A stretch of DNA of 64,000 bases from Amycolatopsis sp. 2-15. Its GTDB lineage: Bacteria; Actinomycetota; Actinomycetes; Mycobacteriales; Pseudonocardiaceae. This document shows, one piece after another, positions 1 to 9,344 of this stretch; the stretch's first letter is position 1; the number at the start of each line of letters is the position of its first letter. The stretch lies in NCBI RefSeq assembly GCF_030285625.1, contig NZ_CP127294.1:878001-942000 (forward strand). The letters are read 5' to 3'. Below the pieces are notes generated by a model, which was not told the DNA's origin, made no database searches, and saw nothing but the letters and a program-made list of their open reading frames with translations. Both the position numbers and the translations under genes were made by a program.

Positions 1-2469
1 GACTTCGCGGGCCTTCTCACCGAAGATCGCGCGGAGCAGGCGCTCTTCCGGCGTCAGCTCGGTCTCGCCCTTCGGCGTGACCTTGCCGACCAGGATGTCG
101 CCGTCGCGGACCTCGGCGCCGATGCGGATGATGCCGCGCTCGTCGAGGTCGGCGAGCACCTCCTCGGAGACGTTCGGGATGTCCCGGGTGATCTCCTCGG
201 CGCCCAGCTTGGTGTCGCGGGCGTCGATCTCGTGCTCCTCGATGTGGATCGACGTGAGCACGTCGTCCTGCACCAGGCGCTCGGAGAGGATGATCGCGTC
301 CTCGTAGTTGTGGCCCTCCCACGGCATGACCGCCACGAGCAGGTTCTTGCCCAGCGCCATCTCACCGTTCTCGGTGGACGGGCCGTCGGCGATGACCTGG
401 CCCTTCTCGACGCGGTCACCCTCGTCGACGATCGGGCGGTGGTTGAAGCACGTGCCGTGGTTGGAGCGGCGGAACTTGTACAGTCCGTAGCTCTTCCGCG
501 TGCCGTCGTCGTGCATGATCGTGATGATGTCCGCGGACAGCTCCTCGACCACGCCGGCCTGCTCGGCCACGAGGACGTCACCGGCGTCGACCGCGGCGCG
601 CAGCTCCACACCCGTGCCCACGTACGGGGCCTGGTTGCGCAGCAGCGGCACGGCCTGGCGCTGCATGTTCGCGCCCATCAGCGCGCGGTTCGCGTCGTCG
701 TGCTCCAGGAACGGGATCATCGCCGTCGCGACGGAGACCATCTGCCGCGGCGACACGTCCATGTAGTCGATCTCGAGCGGGTCGATCAGCTCGACCTCGC
801 CGCCCTTGCGGCGACCCAGGACCTTGTTCTCGACGAAGTGGCCGTCGTCGGTGATCGGCGCGTTGGCCTGCGCCTTGACGAAGCGGTCTTCCTCGTCGGC
901 CGTGAGGTAGTCGACCTGGTCGGTGACCTGGCCCTCGACGACCTTGCGGTACGGCGTCTCGATGAAACCGAACGGGTTGACCCGCGCGTAGGAGCAGAGC
1001 GAACCGATCAGGCCGATGTTCGGGCCTTCCGGCGTCTCGATCGGGCACATGCGGCCGTAGTGCGACGGGTGGACGTCGCGGACCTCCATGCCGGCGCGCT
1101 CACGGGACAGACCACCGGGGCCCAGCGCCGAGAGGCGGCGCTTGTGGGTCAGGCCCGACAGCGGGTTGTTCTGGTCCATGAACTGCGACAGCTGCGAGGT
1201 GCCGAAGAACTCCTTGATCGCCGCGCCGATGGGGCGGATGTTGATCAGGGTCTGCGGCGTGATCGCCTCGACGTCCTGCGTGGTCATGCGCTCACGCACG
1301 ACACGCTCGGTGCGGGAGAGGCCGACCCGGATCTGGTTCTGGATCAGCTCGCCCACCGTGCGCAGGCGGCGGTTGCCGAAGTGGTCGATGTCGTCGGTCT
1401 CGACCGGCACCTCGACGTTCGACACGCTCGTCATCTTGTCCTCGCCGGCGTGGAGCCGGACCAGGTACTCGATGGCCGAGACGATGTCCTCTTCGGTCAG
1501 CGTGCCGGTGTCGTACGGGGTGTCGAGACCGAGCTTCTTGTTGACCTTGTAGCGGCCGACCTTGGCCAGGTCGTAGCGCTTCGGCTTGAAGAACAGGTTC
1601 TCCAGCAGCGTCTGCGCGCTCTCCTTCGTGGGCGGCTCGCCCGGACGGAGCTTGCGGTAGATGTCGAGCAGCGCCTCGTCGGTGCCGGCGGTGTGGTCCT
1701 TCTCGAGGGTGGCCAGCAGCGTCTCCGAGAAGGAGAAGCGCTCGCGGATCGCCTCGGTGGTCCAGCCCAGCGCCTTCAGCAGCACGGTGACCGGCTGGCG
1801 GCGCTTGCGGTCGATGCGCACACCGACGGTGTCGCGCTTGTCGACGTCGAACTCGAGCCACGCGCCGCGGCTCGGGATCACGCGCACGCTGAAGACGTCC
1901 TTGTCGGTCGTCTTGTCGACACTGCTGTCGAAGTACACGCCCGGAGAACGCACGAGCTGGGACACGACGACCCGCTCCGTGCCGTTGATGATGAAGGTGC
2001 CCTTGTCCGTCATCACCGGGAAGTCGCCGAGGAAGACCGTCTGGCTCTTGATCTCACCGGTGTTGTTGTTGACGAACTCCGCCGTGACGAACAGCGGGGC
2101 CGCGTAGGTCATGTCCTTGTCCTTGCACTCCTCGATCGAGGCCTTGACCTCGTCGAAGCGCGGGGCGGAGAAGGACAGCGACATGGAACCCGAGAAGTCC
2201 TCGATCGGGGAGATCTCGTTGAGGACCTCTTCCAGGCCGCCGACCGGGTTCTCGTCACCTTCGTTGACGCGGCGCTCGAACCACGCCTCGTCGCCGGTGA
2301 ACCACTGGAACGACTGGAGCTGCACGTCCAGCAGGTTGGGGGTGTTAAGGGGCTCGCGAATCTTTGCGAAGGAGACCCGCTTGGGCGCGCCGGGGATACC
2401 CGTGGACTCCGAGCGGGATACAGCCGAGGTGGTCGCAGCAGTGGCCTGGTTCGCGGGAGAGACTGCCAA
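1..2469 (-). CDS. rpoB: RNA polymerase beta subunit, N-terminal 823 residues (runs off window)
   Basis: Catalytic beta subunit of RNA polymerase. The frame opens with TTG (MAVSPANQA...), as is common in actinobacterial rpoB, and stays open to base 1. About 340 C-terminal residues should lie outside the window, judging by the mycobacterial protein. The rifampicin-binding cluster is intact around residues 425-450 ([19 protein letters not shown], then [13 protein letters not shown]). The residues matching E. coli D516, H526 and S531 are Asp432, His442 and Ser447, so this copy carries the susceptible genotype at those hot spots. No other gene lies within 700 bases upstream, so it should be transcribed from its own promoter, presumably with rpoC following. 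Confidence 0.98.
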   Translation of the reverse strand, partial: MAVSPANQATAATTSAVSRSESTGIPGAPKRVSFAKIREPLNTPNLLDVQLQSFQWFTGDEAWFERRVNEGDENPVGGLEEVLNEISPIEDFSGSMSLSFSAPRFDEVKASIEECKDKDMTYAAPLFVTAEFVNNNTGEIKSQTVFLGDFPVMTDKGTFIINGTERVVVSQLVRSPGVYFDSSVDKTTDKDVFSVRVIPSRGAWLEFDVDKRDTVGVRIDRKRRQPVTVLLKALGWTTEAIRERFSFSETLLATLEKDHTAGTDEALLDIYRKLRPGEPPTKESAQTLLENLFFKPKRYDLAKVGRYKVNKKLGLDTPYDTGTLTEEDIVSAIEYLVRLHAGEDKMTSVSNVEVPVETDDIDHFGNRRLRTVGELIQNQIRVGLSRTERVVRERMTTQDVEAITPQTLINIRPIGAAIKEFFGTSQLSQFMDQNNPLSGLTHKRRLSALGPGGLSRERAGMEVRDVHPSHYGRMCPIETPEGPNIGLIGSLCSYARVNPFGFIETPYRKVVEGQVTDQVDYLTADEEDRFVKAQANAPITDDGHFVENKVLGRRKGGEVELIDPLEIDYMDVSPRQMVSVATAMIPFLEHDDANRALMGANMQRQAVPLLRNQAPYVGTGVELRAAVDAGDVLVAEQAGVVEELSADIITIMHDDGTRKSYGLYKFRRSNHGTCFNHRPIVDEGDRVEKGQVIADGPSTENGEMALGKNLLVAVMPWEGHNYEDAIILSERLVQDDVLTSIHIEEHEIDARDTKLGAEEITRDIPNVSEEVLADLDERGIIRIGAEVRDGDILVGKVTPKGETELTPEERLLRAIFGEKAREV

Positions 2470-2556
2470 GATGCGTCCTTCCGGGGACAATGAGCGGTGA
2501 GCAGCCGTGATGGCAACAGGTGCCATTGCGACTGTCAGGGGTGCCGTGTGCCCACT

Positions 2557-2562
2557 ATCCTA
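2557..2562 (-). promoter_or_regulatory. Candidate -10 element of the rpoB promoter (TAGGAT)
   Basis: On the minus strand a TAGGAT hexamer preceded by GTAGT lies about 90 bases upstream of the rpoB TTG start. It resembles the actinobacterial TANNNT -10 element. No convincing -35 box is visible, so this is only a candidate. The rest of 2470-3190 holds no convincing gene and presumably contains the rpoB leader and the divergent chorismate mutase promoter. Confidence 0.3.
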
Positions 2563-3190
2563 ACTACCGGCTCCGGGCAGCCTGAAAGAGGGCAGCGCAA
2601 AGAGGCAGTCTAGCTTGAACGGCGCGGTCTGTCCAGGGGGCGCTCCTGATGGGGCCCAGCCTGCCTCGCGGCGTTGTAGCAATGCCTCCGGCCTGCCCGG
2701 GTTCTGCGTCCCTCCCGCAAGGTTCGCGCTCCCGGCCGTGACCGTTGGCAGTAAGCCTGAACCCACGACGCCTTCGAGTCAAGATGCCACTCGGGGGTCC
2801 GACCGGTTGGCGCAGCGTCGACCGGGGCATGCGGAGGGTGACAAGCGGGATGATCATCCCGGTTACCCGCCGGTACCTGCGGAATCGTGGCCGAGGGAGA
2901 TTCCGGGGCGGGTTCAAACGGTGTCCTGCGTCACGAACAGGGCCGTGGGCGAGTGGGCCAATCGGCCCGGGGGCGTGGTGTGGCGCGCGGTTGAGGGGCC
3001 GGCGGCGGGCTGCTCGCGGCGGGCCGGGGCTGGTATGTGGCTCGCGGAGCCGGGTGCGGCGGTACGTCCGGGCAGATAAATCGGACATCGGCACGATTGC
3101 GTGTCCATCCGGCGAGATTGTCCGGGTTTCGTGAATTCCCCACCGCTAAAATCGGATCCGATCCTGGTCGCCGGCCACGACGGAGTGCTC

Positions 3191-3799
3191 ATGTTCGGGA
3201 ACGAGACTGCTCGCCGCTCCACCGTGATCCTCGCCGTCCCGCTGGCCGCACTCACCGTCGGAGGCACTCAGGCCATGGCCGCATCCGAAAAGACCGTCAC
3301 GGACACTGCCGGCCACGCGTTCGGCCGGCTCGGGCCGCTCAGCGACCTCGTGGTCGAGCGCCTACGGGTGGGCGATCGCGTGGCGGCGTCGAAGTTCGGC
3401 ACCGACAAGCCCATCGACGACCCGGCACGCGAGGAACAGGAGCTAGCCTCGGTGCGCACGCGCGCGTTCGCGCTGGGGTTGGACCCCGAGCGCACGGCCG
3501 CGTTCTTCTCCGACCAGATCACCGCGAGCAAGGTCGTGCAGCGCGGGCTGTTCGACCGGTGGACCGCGCACCCCGAGCAGGCGCCCACCACGCGCCCGGA
3601 CCTCACCGAGATCCGTGCCGAGCTGGACGAGCTGACGACGTCGCTGCTGACCGAGCTGGCGGCCACGAACGACGCCCGCGAGCCCGGCGCCCCGTGCCGC
3701 GTCGACGTGCTCGAGGCACAGATCTCGGCCGACGTCGTCGACCACCTCGACGAGCTGCACCGCACGGCGCTGCGCACGGCCCTTCAGTCGCTCTGCTGA
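3191..3799 (+). CDS. Secreted chorismate mutase (AroQ gamma class)
   Basis: Converts chorismate to prephenate. The 202-residue product starts with an export signal (RRS, a hydrophobic stretch, then Ala-rich ending near MAAS), so the enzyme is expected outside the membrane. The mature part matches the all-helical AroQ-gamma family typified by Mycobacterium tuberculosis Rv1885c: DRVAASKFGTDKPIDDPARE with its Arg/Lys active-site residues, then FFSDQITASKVVQRG, and a C-terminal Cys pair position (PCRVD ... LQSLC). The ATG at 3191 follows GGAG by five bases and begins the signal peptide. An upstream in-frame start would add an unlikely leader. It is convergent with the Mce-associated gene. The physiological role of exported chorismate mutases is not settled. 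Confidence 0.85.
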   Translation: MFGNETARRSTVILAVPLAALTVGGTQAMAASEKTVTDTAGHAFGRLGPLSDLVVERLRVGDRVAASKFGTDKPIDDPAREEQELASVRTRAFALGLDPERTAAFFSDQITASKVVQRGLFDRWTAHPEQAPTTRPDLTEIRAELDELTTSLLTELAATNDAREPGAPCRVDVLEAQISADVVDHLDELHRTALRTALQSLC

Positions 3800-3831
3800 G
3801 GCCCCGAACACCGAGGGCCGAAAGCAAGGGA

Positions 3832-3863
3832 GGCCCGGCACCCGCTCAAGCGGGCACCGGGCC
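3832..3863. terminator. Bidirectional terminator between chorismate mutase and the mce operon end
   Basis: A strong two-part inverted repeat: GGCCCGG pairs with CCGGGCC, and CCCGCT with AGCGGG, around a two-base loop. It lies in the 85-base gap between two convergent genes. There is no long T tract on either side, which is usual for high-GC actinobacteria. Confidence 0.65.
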
Positions 3864-3884
3864 GTCTGCGTCCCTCGCTTCGAC

Positions 3885-4967
3885 TTACTTCGAGGGCGGC
3901 GGCGAGGCCGGGGCCGACGAGGCGGGCGCCTTGGCCGCGGGCGGCGCCGGGGCCTTGTACGTGTCGAGGTCGGTGATCTTCCACGTGTCGCCCTGCAGCT
4001 GGGCGTCGACGTGCAGCTGGGCCGAGCCGGCGGTGGTCTGTTTGGTGTCGGTGCGCGTGGAGGTCTGGTCGACGAACACCATCACGCGCGCGAGGTCGCC
4101 GTTGAGCATGATCACGGCGCTGCGGGTGACCTTGCAGGTCACCACCATCTTCTGCTGCGGCGCGAGGCGCTTCACCTCGCCCATGAGCGAGTTGTACTTG
4201 GCCTTGACGTCGTCGTTGGCCAGCAGGCTGTTGGCCGCGTCCTCGGTCTTCTTGATGTTGTTGTAGTCGTAGGAGAACAGGGTCTCGGTGGCCTTGGAGA
4301 CCTGGTCCTTGACCTGCGCCGTCTTCGCGACGTCGAGCAGTGCGGCATTGCTCGTGGAGTCGGAGACGTCGTCGAACTTCAGCTTGAAGAACACCGCGCC
4401 CCCGGCGAACACCAGGCCCACCACGAGCAGCACCACGACCAGCGCGGTCGAGCGGTCCTGGCGCGGCTCCCGCCTCGCCCACGGCGGCGGCGCGGCAGGA
4501 GCGCCGGCGGCCTCCTGCTCGGCCTCGTCGACGTCCACGGGCTTCGCACGGCCCGAGTCGCGACGCTTGCGGCGGGGAGCGGCGTGGGCCGGCCCCGCGG
4601 TCTTCTCCGGAGCTTCGGTGTCCACGGCCTCGCCGGTGAGGGCGTCGACCTCGGCTTCGTCCTCGACGGAGGCAGCGGTGTCCTCCGGCTCCTCGGGCTC
4701 CAGTCCGCGTGACCGCGAGATCCCCGCGCTCTTCGGGAACCGGATCTCCTGGGTGACCTCAGCCGGGTCCGCGCTGGTCAGCGGGCCGGGCCGCGGCACC
4801 GGACGCGAGCGCGGCTTGGCCGGGGCCGGGGTGGCGGCGGGAGTCGGCCGCTCGTCGGTGGACGCGGGTGCGCCGTCCGCGCTCGACGGCTTGCGCAGCC
4901 CGGCGACCCTCGGCCGGCGGGCCGGCGGGGTGCTGCTGCGGGGCGGCTGGCGGCGGGAGGGGGGCAC
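3885..4967 (-). CDS. Mce-associated membrane protein with long proline-rich N-terminus
   Basis: Predicted accessory protein of the Mce lipid importer, 360 residues. The first ~185 residues are Pro/Arg/Glu-rich and disordered, followed by one membrane segment (about residues 190-212) and an external alpha+beta domain resembling Mce-associated (Mas) proteins, which look like a small VirB8/NTF2-type fold. The GTG start at 4967 is chosen because GGAG lies eight bases upstream; an open frame continues further upstream but overlaps the preceding gene in its C-terminus. It is the last gene of the mce operon, 26 bases after another Mas protein, and ends in an Ala/Pro/Ser-rich tail. Role is inferred from context and topology. 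Confidence 0.85.
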   Translation of the reverse strand: MPPSRRQPPRSSTPPARRPRVAGLRKPSSADGAPASTDERPTPAATPAPAKPRSRPVPRPGPLTSADPAEVTQEIRFPKSAGISRSRGLEPEEPEDTAASVEDEAEVDALTGEAVDTEAPEKTAGPAHAAPRRKRRDSGRAKPVDVDEAEQEAAGAPAAPPPWARREPRQDRSTALVVVLLVVGLVFAGGAVFFKLKFDDVSDSTSNAALLDVAKTAQVKDQVSKATETLFSYDYNNIKKTEDAANSLLANDDVKAKYNSLMGEVKRLAPQQKMVVTCKVTRSAVIMLNGDLARVMVFVDQTSTRTDTKQTTAGSAQLHVDAQLQGDTWKITDLDTYKAPAPPAAKAPASSAPASPPPSK

Positions 4968-4993
4968 TGGGAGAACTCCGTTCTGCGGTGAAA

Positions 4994-5626
4994 CTACTGG
5001 CCGGAGGCGACGAGGGGGACGCTGTCGATGCCGGACAGCTTCCATTCGCTCCCGACGCGGGTCATCGAGGCCTCCAAGCGCAGCGCCTTCGAACTGGTCT
5101 GGCCGCCCGCGCTGTTCGTCGTGGTGATCGCGGCCAGGAAGCTCGCCTTGCCCTCGTGGTCGTCGAGCTCCTCGACGGCGATGTCCTGCACCGTCGCGGT
5201 GACCTTCACCTTCGAGTCGGTCAGCGCCTTCGAGTAGGTTGTCCGGCCCGCGTCGATCTGCTGGGCCATGTTGGTGTCCGACACGTCCTTCTGGTGGTCG
5301 AAGTACTCGTTGAGGTTGGTGTAGTCCACGTTGGTGTAGGCCTCGACCGCCGCGGCGCCCGCCTTCGCGACGTCGTCGCGGGACTTCGCGAGGTCGGCGT
5401 TCTCCCCCGTGCCCGCGACCCACCACATGATCCCGAAGACCACGGCGACCACGAACGCGGCGAGCGCGAACGCCCCGGCGCCGAAGAGCCACACGCGCGG
5501 CGAGCCCGGCAGGGACCGCTTGGCCGGCGAGGCGGCACCGGTCGAAGCGGTCTCCGAAGCGGAATCCGAAGCTTCCGGCGGCGACGAGGTCACCTCTTCC
5601 TCGGCGGCGGCCTGTTCGGAACTCAT
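4994..5626 (-). CDS. Mce-associated membrane protein
   Basis: A 210-residue protein with an acidic Ser/Glu-rich cytoplasmic N-terminus (about 40 residues), one membrane helix (about residues 48-70, ending GIMWWVAG) and an extracytoplasmic domain rich in short strands and helices. This is the layout of Mas proteins encoded at the 3' end of actinobacterial mce operons, thought to stabilise or assemble the MCE protein tube. It lies 45 bases downstream of mceF and 26 bases upstream of a second Mas gene, so all three are probably one transcript. Catalytic motifs are absent, as expected for a structural accessory. Confidence 0.85.
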   Translation of the reverse strand: MSSEQAAAEEEVTSSPPEASDSASETASTGAASPAKRSLPGSPRVWLFGAGAFALAAFVVAVVFGIMWWVAGTGENADLAKSRDDVAKAGAAAVEAYTNVDYTNLNEYFDHQKDVSDTNMAQQIDAGRTTYSKALTDSKVKVTATVQDIAVEELDDHEGKASFLAAITTTNSAGGQTSSKALRLEASMTRVGSEWKLSGIDSVPLVASGQ

Positions 5627-5671
5627 ATCACTCCAGGGTAGGTAACGGTCATCAAATCCAGGTCAGGACGC

Positions 5672-6937
5672 TCAGCCCGCGAGGCCGAGCAGCGCTCCCA
5701 GGCTGTTCAACGAGACACCCGGGCTTCCGGCTACGCCCGGCACGGCGGCGTCGCGCACGTCCTGCAGTTCCTGGGCCGGACGGTCGGCATTGGCGTCCAC
5801 GTCGGCCTGCGACGGCGCGACCGGAGCCCCGCCGTACGGCGCGTTCTGCGAGCCGCGGACGTTGATGGGGCTGCCCTTGGGCTCGGCACAGTACACGTTG
5901 TCGTCGGCCGGCCGCGGTGACGTGTCGGCGCCCGTGCGGTACTGGCTGTAGGGCAGGTAGCCCTTCGTGCAGGCCGGCGGGTTGAACAGGTTCAGCACGA
6001 GCCCGAGGTGCGCGGTGCCGTCGCCCGGCGCCACGCTCGAGGCCGCGCCGGCCAGCGCCGGGTAGGTCACCAGGCCCTGCTCGATGCCGTCGAGCCGGGT
6101 CACGGTGAGGTTGGCCGTGGTCAGCAGGTTCGCCGTCAGCGCGCCCAGGCCCGGCCCGGTCTCGTTGACGACCTGGTTGATCTGCGCCGCGACCTGCGGC
6201 GTGACGCCGATGAGCTTGCGCAGGTCACCGTCGGAGTTCTTCAGCGTGCCCGTGAGCTCGTTGAGGTTCTTGGAGAAGTCCGCGAAGTTCGACGCCTCGT
6301 GGTTCTGCGTGTCCAGCGCCTGGCCGCCGGCGTCGAGCAGCTGCACGGTCTGCGGCAGGTACTGCTGGGCCGTGGCCGTGAAGCTCTGCGCGGTGTCGAG
6401 CAGCTGCTGCAGGTCGCCGCCGGTGCCGCGGAACGCGTCGTAGGACTCGTCCACGACGGTGCGCAGCGAGTCGGTGGGCACCGAGGCCGCCAGCGAGTCG
6501 AGGTCGGACAGCAGCCGGTCGGTGCTGACCGGCACCGTCGTCTTCGACGCCGGGATCACCGAGCCGCCCGCGAGATACGGACCCTTGTCGTTCTTCGGCC
6601 GCAGGTCCACGTATTGCTCACCCACGGCCGAGCGGTTGGCGACCACGGCGTCGAGGTCCGCGGGCACCTGGGGCGCCGACGGGTCGATGTTGAGGTCGGC
6701 CTCCAGACCGGTCTGCGTGAGCCGCAGCTGGCCGACGCGGCCGATGTTGAAGCCGCGGTAGGTCACCTCGGCGTTGGTGAAGATGCCGCCCGACTCGTTG
6801 AGCTGCAGCTTCACCGTGTAGCCGCTGTCCCCGAACACCGAACCGAGGCCGGCGAAGCGGACCAGGGCGTAGACGAGCGCCACGATCGAGATGATCGCGA
6901 AGGCCACGAGCTGGAACTTCGTCTTGCGCAGCAACAT
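5672..6937 (-). CDS. MCE family protein, MceF position
   Basis: 421-residue subunit of an Mce lipid/steroid import complex. One N-terminal membrane anchor (about residues 8-30) is followed by the MCE/MlaD beta-barrel domain (about 38-125; GYTVKLQLNESGGIFTNAEV, then GEQYVDLRP) and a long helical region (about 140-290) that in known Mce complexes forms a periplasm-spanning tube. The tail is variable and contains three cysteines. It is sixth in order A-F, and its ATG overlaps the mceE stop in a TGATG, so translation is coupled. The substrate cannot be told from sequence. Confidence 0.92.
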   Translation of the reverse strand: MLLRKTKFQLVAFAIISIVALVYALVRFAGLGSVFGDSGYTVKLQLNESGGIFTNAEVTYRGFNIGRVGQLRLTQTGLEADLNIDPSAPQVPADLDAVVANRSAVGEQYVDLRPKNDKGPYLAGGSVIPASKTTVPVSTDRLLSDLDSLAASVPTDSLRTVVDESYDAFRGTGGDLQQLLDTAQSFTATAQQYLPQTVQLLDAGGQALDTQNHEASNFADFSKNLNELTGTLKNSDGDLRKLIGVTPQVAAQINQVVNETGPGLGALTANLLTTANLTVTRLDGIEQGLVTYPALAGAASSVAPGDGTAHLGLVLNLFNPPACTKGYLPYSQYRTGADTSPRPADDNVYCAEPKGSPINVRGSQNAPYGGAPVAPSQADVDANADRPAQELQDVRDAAVPGVAGSPGVSLNSLGALLGLAG

Positions 6938-8163
6938 CAGCCCGCACCTCCCGAGAGGATCCCGAAGAGCCCGGACAGCCCGCCCTGCGACGGCTGTCCG
7001 CCGCCCTGGCCGCCGGTCGAGTTCGGCTGCTTCGAGCCGGAGCCGGACTGGTCGGGGAACGACAGCGGCGGCGGCTGGTCGCCCGGCGTGCCGCTGACCC
7101 CACCGGTCAGGCCGGGCACCGGCAGCAGGTTCGACAGCGGGTTGTCCCGGCTGCGGCCCAGGTTGTCGATGATGTCCTTGAGGTTCAGGTCGACCTTCGC
7201 GAAGAGGTTGAAGTAGTCGCCCTTCACGTCGTTGTAGGCCTGGTCGGTGAACGGGAAGGTCAGCAGGATCTGCAACGCCTGCGGCAGGTCGTTGCCGGCC
7301 TCGCCGAGCTTCTGCAGCGTCGGCGTGAGGGCCTTGAGGTCGGCCACGAGGTCCGCCTTGCTCTTGTTCACCGTGTCGGTGGCGACGCCGGAGAGGTTGT
7401 TCAGCGCGTTGAGCATGGTCACGAGCTGGCCGCGCTGATGCTCCAGCACACCGATGCCGGGGCCGAGGTTGTCGACGGCGCCCACCAGCTTGTCTTTCTG
7501 GTCCTTCAGCGTCATCGACAGCCGGTCGAGCCCGTCGAGCGCACGCGTGATGTTGCGCGACTGCTCGTCGAGGTTCGTCACGAGCTCGTTGGCGTTGTCC
7601 AGCAACGCCTTGATGTCGGGCTCCTTGCCCGCCGTCGCGTTGTTGAGCTCCTTGGTGATGGTGTTGAGCTGCTCGACCCCACCACCGTTGAGCAGCAGCG
7701 ACAGCGCGCCGAGCACCTCTTCGACCTCGACGTCGCGGCCGGTGCGCGCGAGCGGGATCGTGGCGTTGTTCGCGAGCGTGCCCTGCGCCTGGCCGTCGCC
7801 GGGCGAGGAGAGCTCCACGTACTTCTCGCCGAGCAGGCTCGACTGCTTCACGTTGGCCAGCGCGTTGGCCGGCAGCTTCACGTCACCGTTGATCTCCACG
7901 GTGACCTCGGCGTGCCAGCCGTCGGGGGTGAGCCCGACGGACTCGACCTGGCCGACGGGCACCTCGTTGACCTTCACACCGGCCTGCGGCACGAGGTCGA
8001 GCACGTCGGAGAACTGCACCTTGACCTTGTACGGGTGGTTGCCGAGATCGGCGCCGCCGGGCAGCGGCACGTCATAGATGCCGGTGAACCCGCAGCCGGA
8101 CAGCACCAGCGCGGACACCGTGGTGACCACGCCGGCGGCGGCGAACCTCCTGAGGCGCTTCAT
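6937..8163 (-). CDS. MCE family lipoprotein, MceE position
   Basis: 408-residue MCE subunit. The N-terminus is a lipoprotein signal (MKRLRR, hydrophobic core, LVLSGCG lipobox with Cys near residue 26), as in MceE/LprK proteins of mycobacteria. The MCE domain (about residues 40-125; YKVKVQFSDVLDLVPQAGV, LLGEKYVEL) is followed by a long coiled-coil-like region and a low-complexity Gly/Ser/Gln tail. The ATG chosen starts the lipoprotein signal, two bases after the mceD stop. It is expected to be anchored in the outer leaflet of the membrane as the fifth subunit of the hexameric Mce assembly. Confidence 0.93.
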   Translation of the reverse strand: MKRLRRFAAAGVVTTVSALVLSGCGFTGIYDVPLPGGADLGNHPYKVKVQFSDVLDLVPQAGVKVNEVPVGQVESVGLTPDGWHAEVTVEINGDVKLPANALANVKQSSLLGEKYVELSSPGDGQAQGTLANNATIPLARTGRDVEVEEVLGALSLLLNGGGVEQLNTITKELNNATAGKEPDIKALLDNANELVTNLDEQSRNITRALDGLDRLSMTLKDQKDKLVGAVDNLGPGIGVLEHQRGQLVTMLNALNNLSGVATDTVNKSKADLVADLKALTPTLQKLGEAGNDLPQALQILLTFPFTDQAYNDVKGDYFNLFAKVDLNLKDIIDNLGRSRDNPLSNLLPVPGLTGGVSGTPGDQPPPLSFPDQSGSGSKQPNSTGGQGGGQPSQGGLSGLFGILSGGAG

Positions 8164-8165
8164 GC

Positions 8166-9344
8166 TCAGCTCCCCGTTCCGTAGACCTGGCCCGCGAGCG
8201 GGAGCGGCAGTGGCGGCAGCTTGCCGTTCTGCAGTGCCTGCACCACCTGCGCGGTGGACGGCAGCGGCACGGCGCCGTCGACCACGCCGGCGATCGAGCC
8301 GCACGTGTCGCCGAGCAGCTTGAGCGCGTCGGGCGTCTCCTTGAGCAGGTTGCAGACCATCACCAGTGGCGGCTGCGTGAGCTCGTTGAGGTTCGGTCGC
8401 GCGTCGAGCGTGCCCGAGGAGCCGTTGTAGACGTTGACGAGGTTCGAAAGCGCCACCGGCGCCACGTCGAGGATCTCGGCGAGCGCGCTGCGCTGGTCCA
8501 CGAGCACCTTCGTGACACTGGCCAGCTTGTCCACATTGGACTTGAGCCGACCGCGGTTCTGCTCGATGAAGCCCTGCACCGACTGCAGCGTGGTGCTGAG
8601 CTGCTGCACGGTGGCGGCGAGGTCGTCCTTCTCCCCCGCCAGGTACCCGCTCACGTCGGCGAGCTGGCTCTCGAACTGGCGCACCTGGCTGTCGCTGTTG
8701 ACCAACGTCTGGGAGAACTGGCCGAGGTTCTGCACGGTCTGGAACAGGTCGTCCTTGTTGCCGGCGAGCGTGCCGGACGCCAGGCCGAGCTTGGCGATCG
8801 TGTCGTGCAGGGCCTGGCCGTTGCCGTCCACGTTCTTGGCGACGGTGTTGAGCAGGTCCGAGAGCGAGCCGTTCTTGTTGGCACCGTTGGGGCCGAGGGT
8901 CTCGCTGACCTTCGCGAGGCTCGCGGCGAGCTGGTCGACCTCGAGCGGCACCTCGGTGCGGTTGAGCGGGATCACGGCGCCGTCGGAGATCTTCGGGCCG
9001 CCGGTGTACGCGGGCGCGAGCTGGATGTAGCGGTCGCTGACCAGCGACGGCGAGACGATCAGCGCCTTCGCGTCGGCCGGCACAGCCACGGTGCGGTCGT
9101 ACTCGAAGTCCACGCGTACCTGGTTGCCCATGGGCTGGACCTTGGTGACCGTGCCGAGGTCGACACCGAGCATCCGCACGCTGTTGCCCTCGTAGAGGCC
9201 GACGGCGCCGGAGAAGTACGCGGTGAGGTGGTTGCGCCCCGCGTCCTTGAGCGTCCACCAGATGCCGCCCGCGACCACGAGCGCGAGGACGACGGCGATG
9301 GACGCGCCGCGCAGGAGCGACTGGCCGAACCGGGTGTCACTCAT
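8166..9344 (-). CDS. MCE family protein, MceD position
   Basis: 392-residue MCE subunit with one N-terminal membrane helix (about residues 13-32), an MCE domain (about 38-120; LTAYFSGAVGLYEGNSVRML) and a helical stretch with heptad-like Leu/Val spacing to about residue 290. The start is the ATG that overlaps the previous stop in ATGA (MSDTRFGQ); an ATG 12 bases earlier is possible but lacks the coupling. It ends two bases before mceE. Only the position in the operon distinguishes D from its paralogues. Confidence 0.92.
   Translation of the reverse strand: MSDTRFGQSLLRGASIAVVLALVVAGGIWWTLKDAGRNHLTAYFSGAVGLYEGNSVRMLGVDLGTVTKVQPMGNQVRVDFEYDRTVAVPADAKALIVSPSLVSDRYIQLAPAYTGGPKISDGAVIPLNRTEVPLEVDQLAASLAKVSETLGPNGANKNGSLSDLLNTVAKNVDGNGQALHDTIAKLGLASGTLAGNKDDLFQTVQNLGQFSQTLVNSDSQVRQFESQLADVSGYLAGEKDDLAATVQQLSTTLQSVQGFIEQNRGRLKSNVDKLASVTKVLVDQRSALAEILDVAPVALSNLVNVYNGSSGTLDARPNLNELTQPPLVMVCNLLKETPDALKLLGDTCGSIAGVVDGAVPLPSTAQVVQALQNGKLPPLPLPLAGQVYGTGS

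Noticed and set aside
1090..1190. Possible rifampicin-resistance RpoB, given the Amycolatopsis-like context
   Set aside because: The three main hot-spot residues are the susceptible type, so no resistance call is made.
232..2493. Long plus-strand open frame opposite rpoB
   Set aside because: Antisense shadow of rpoB; the minus frame has an unmistakable RpoB sequence.
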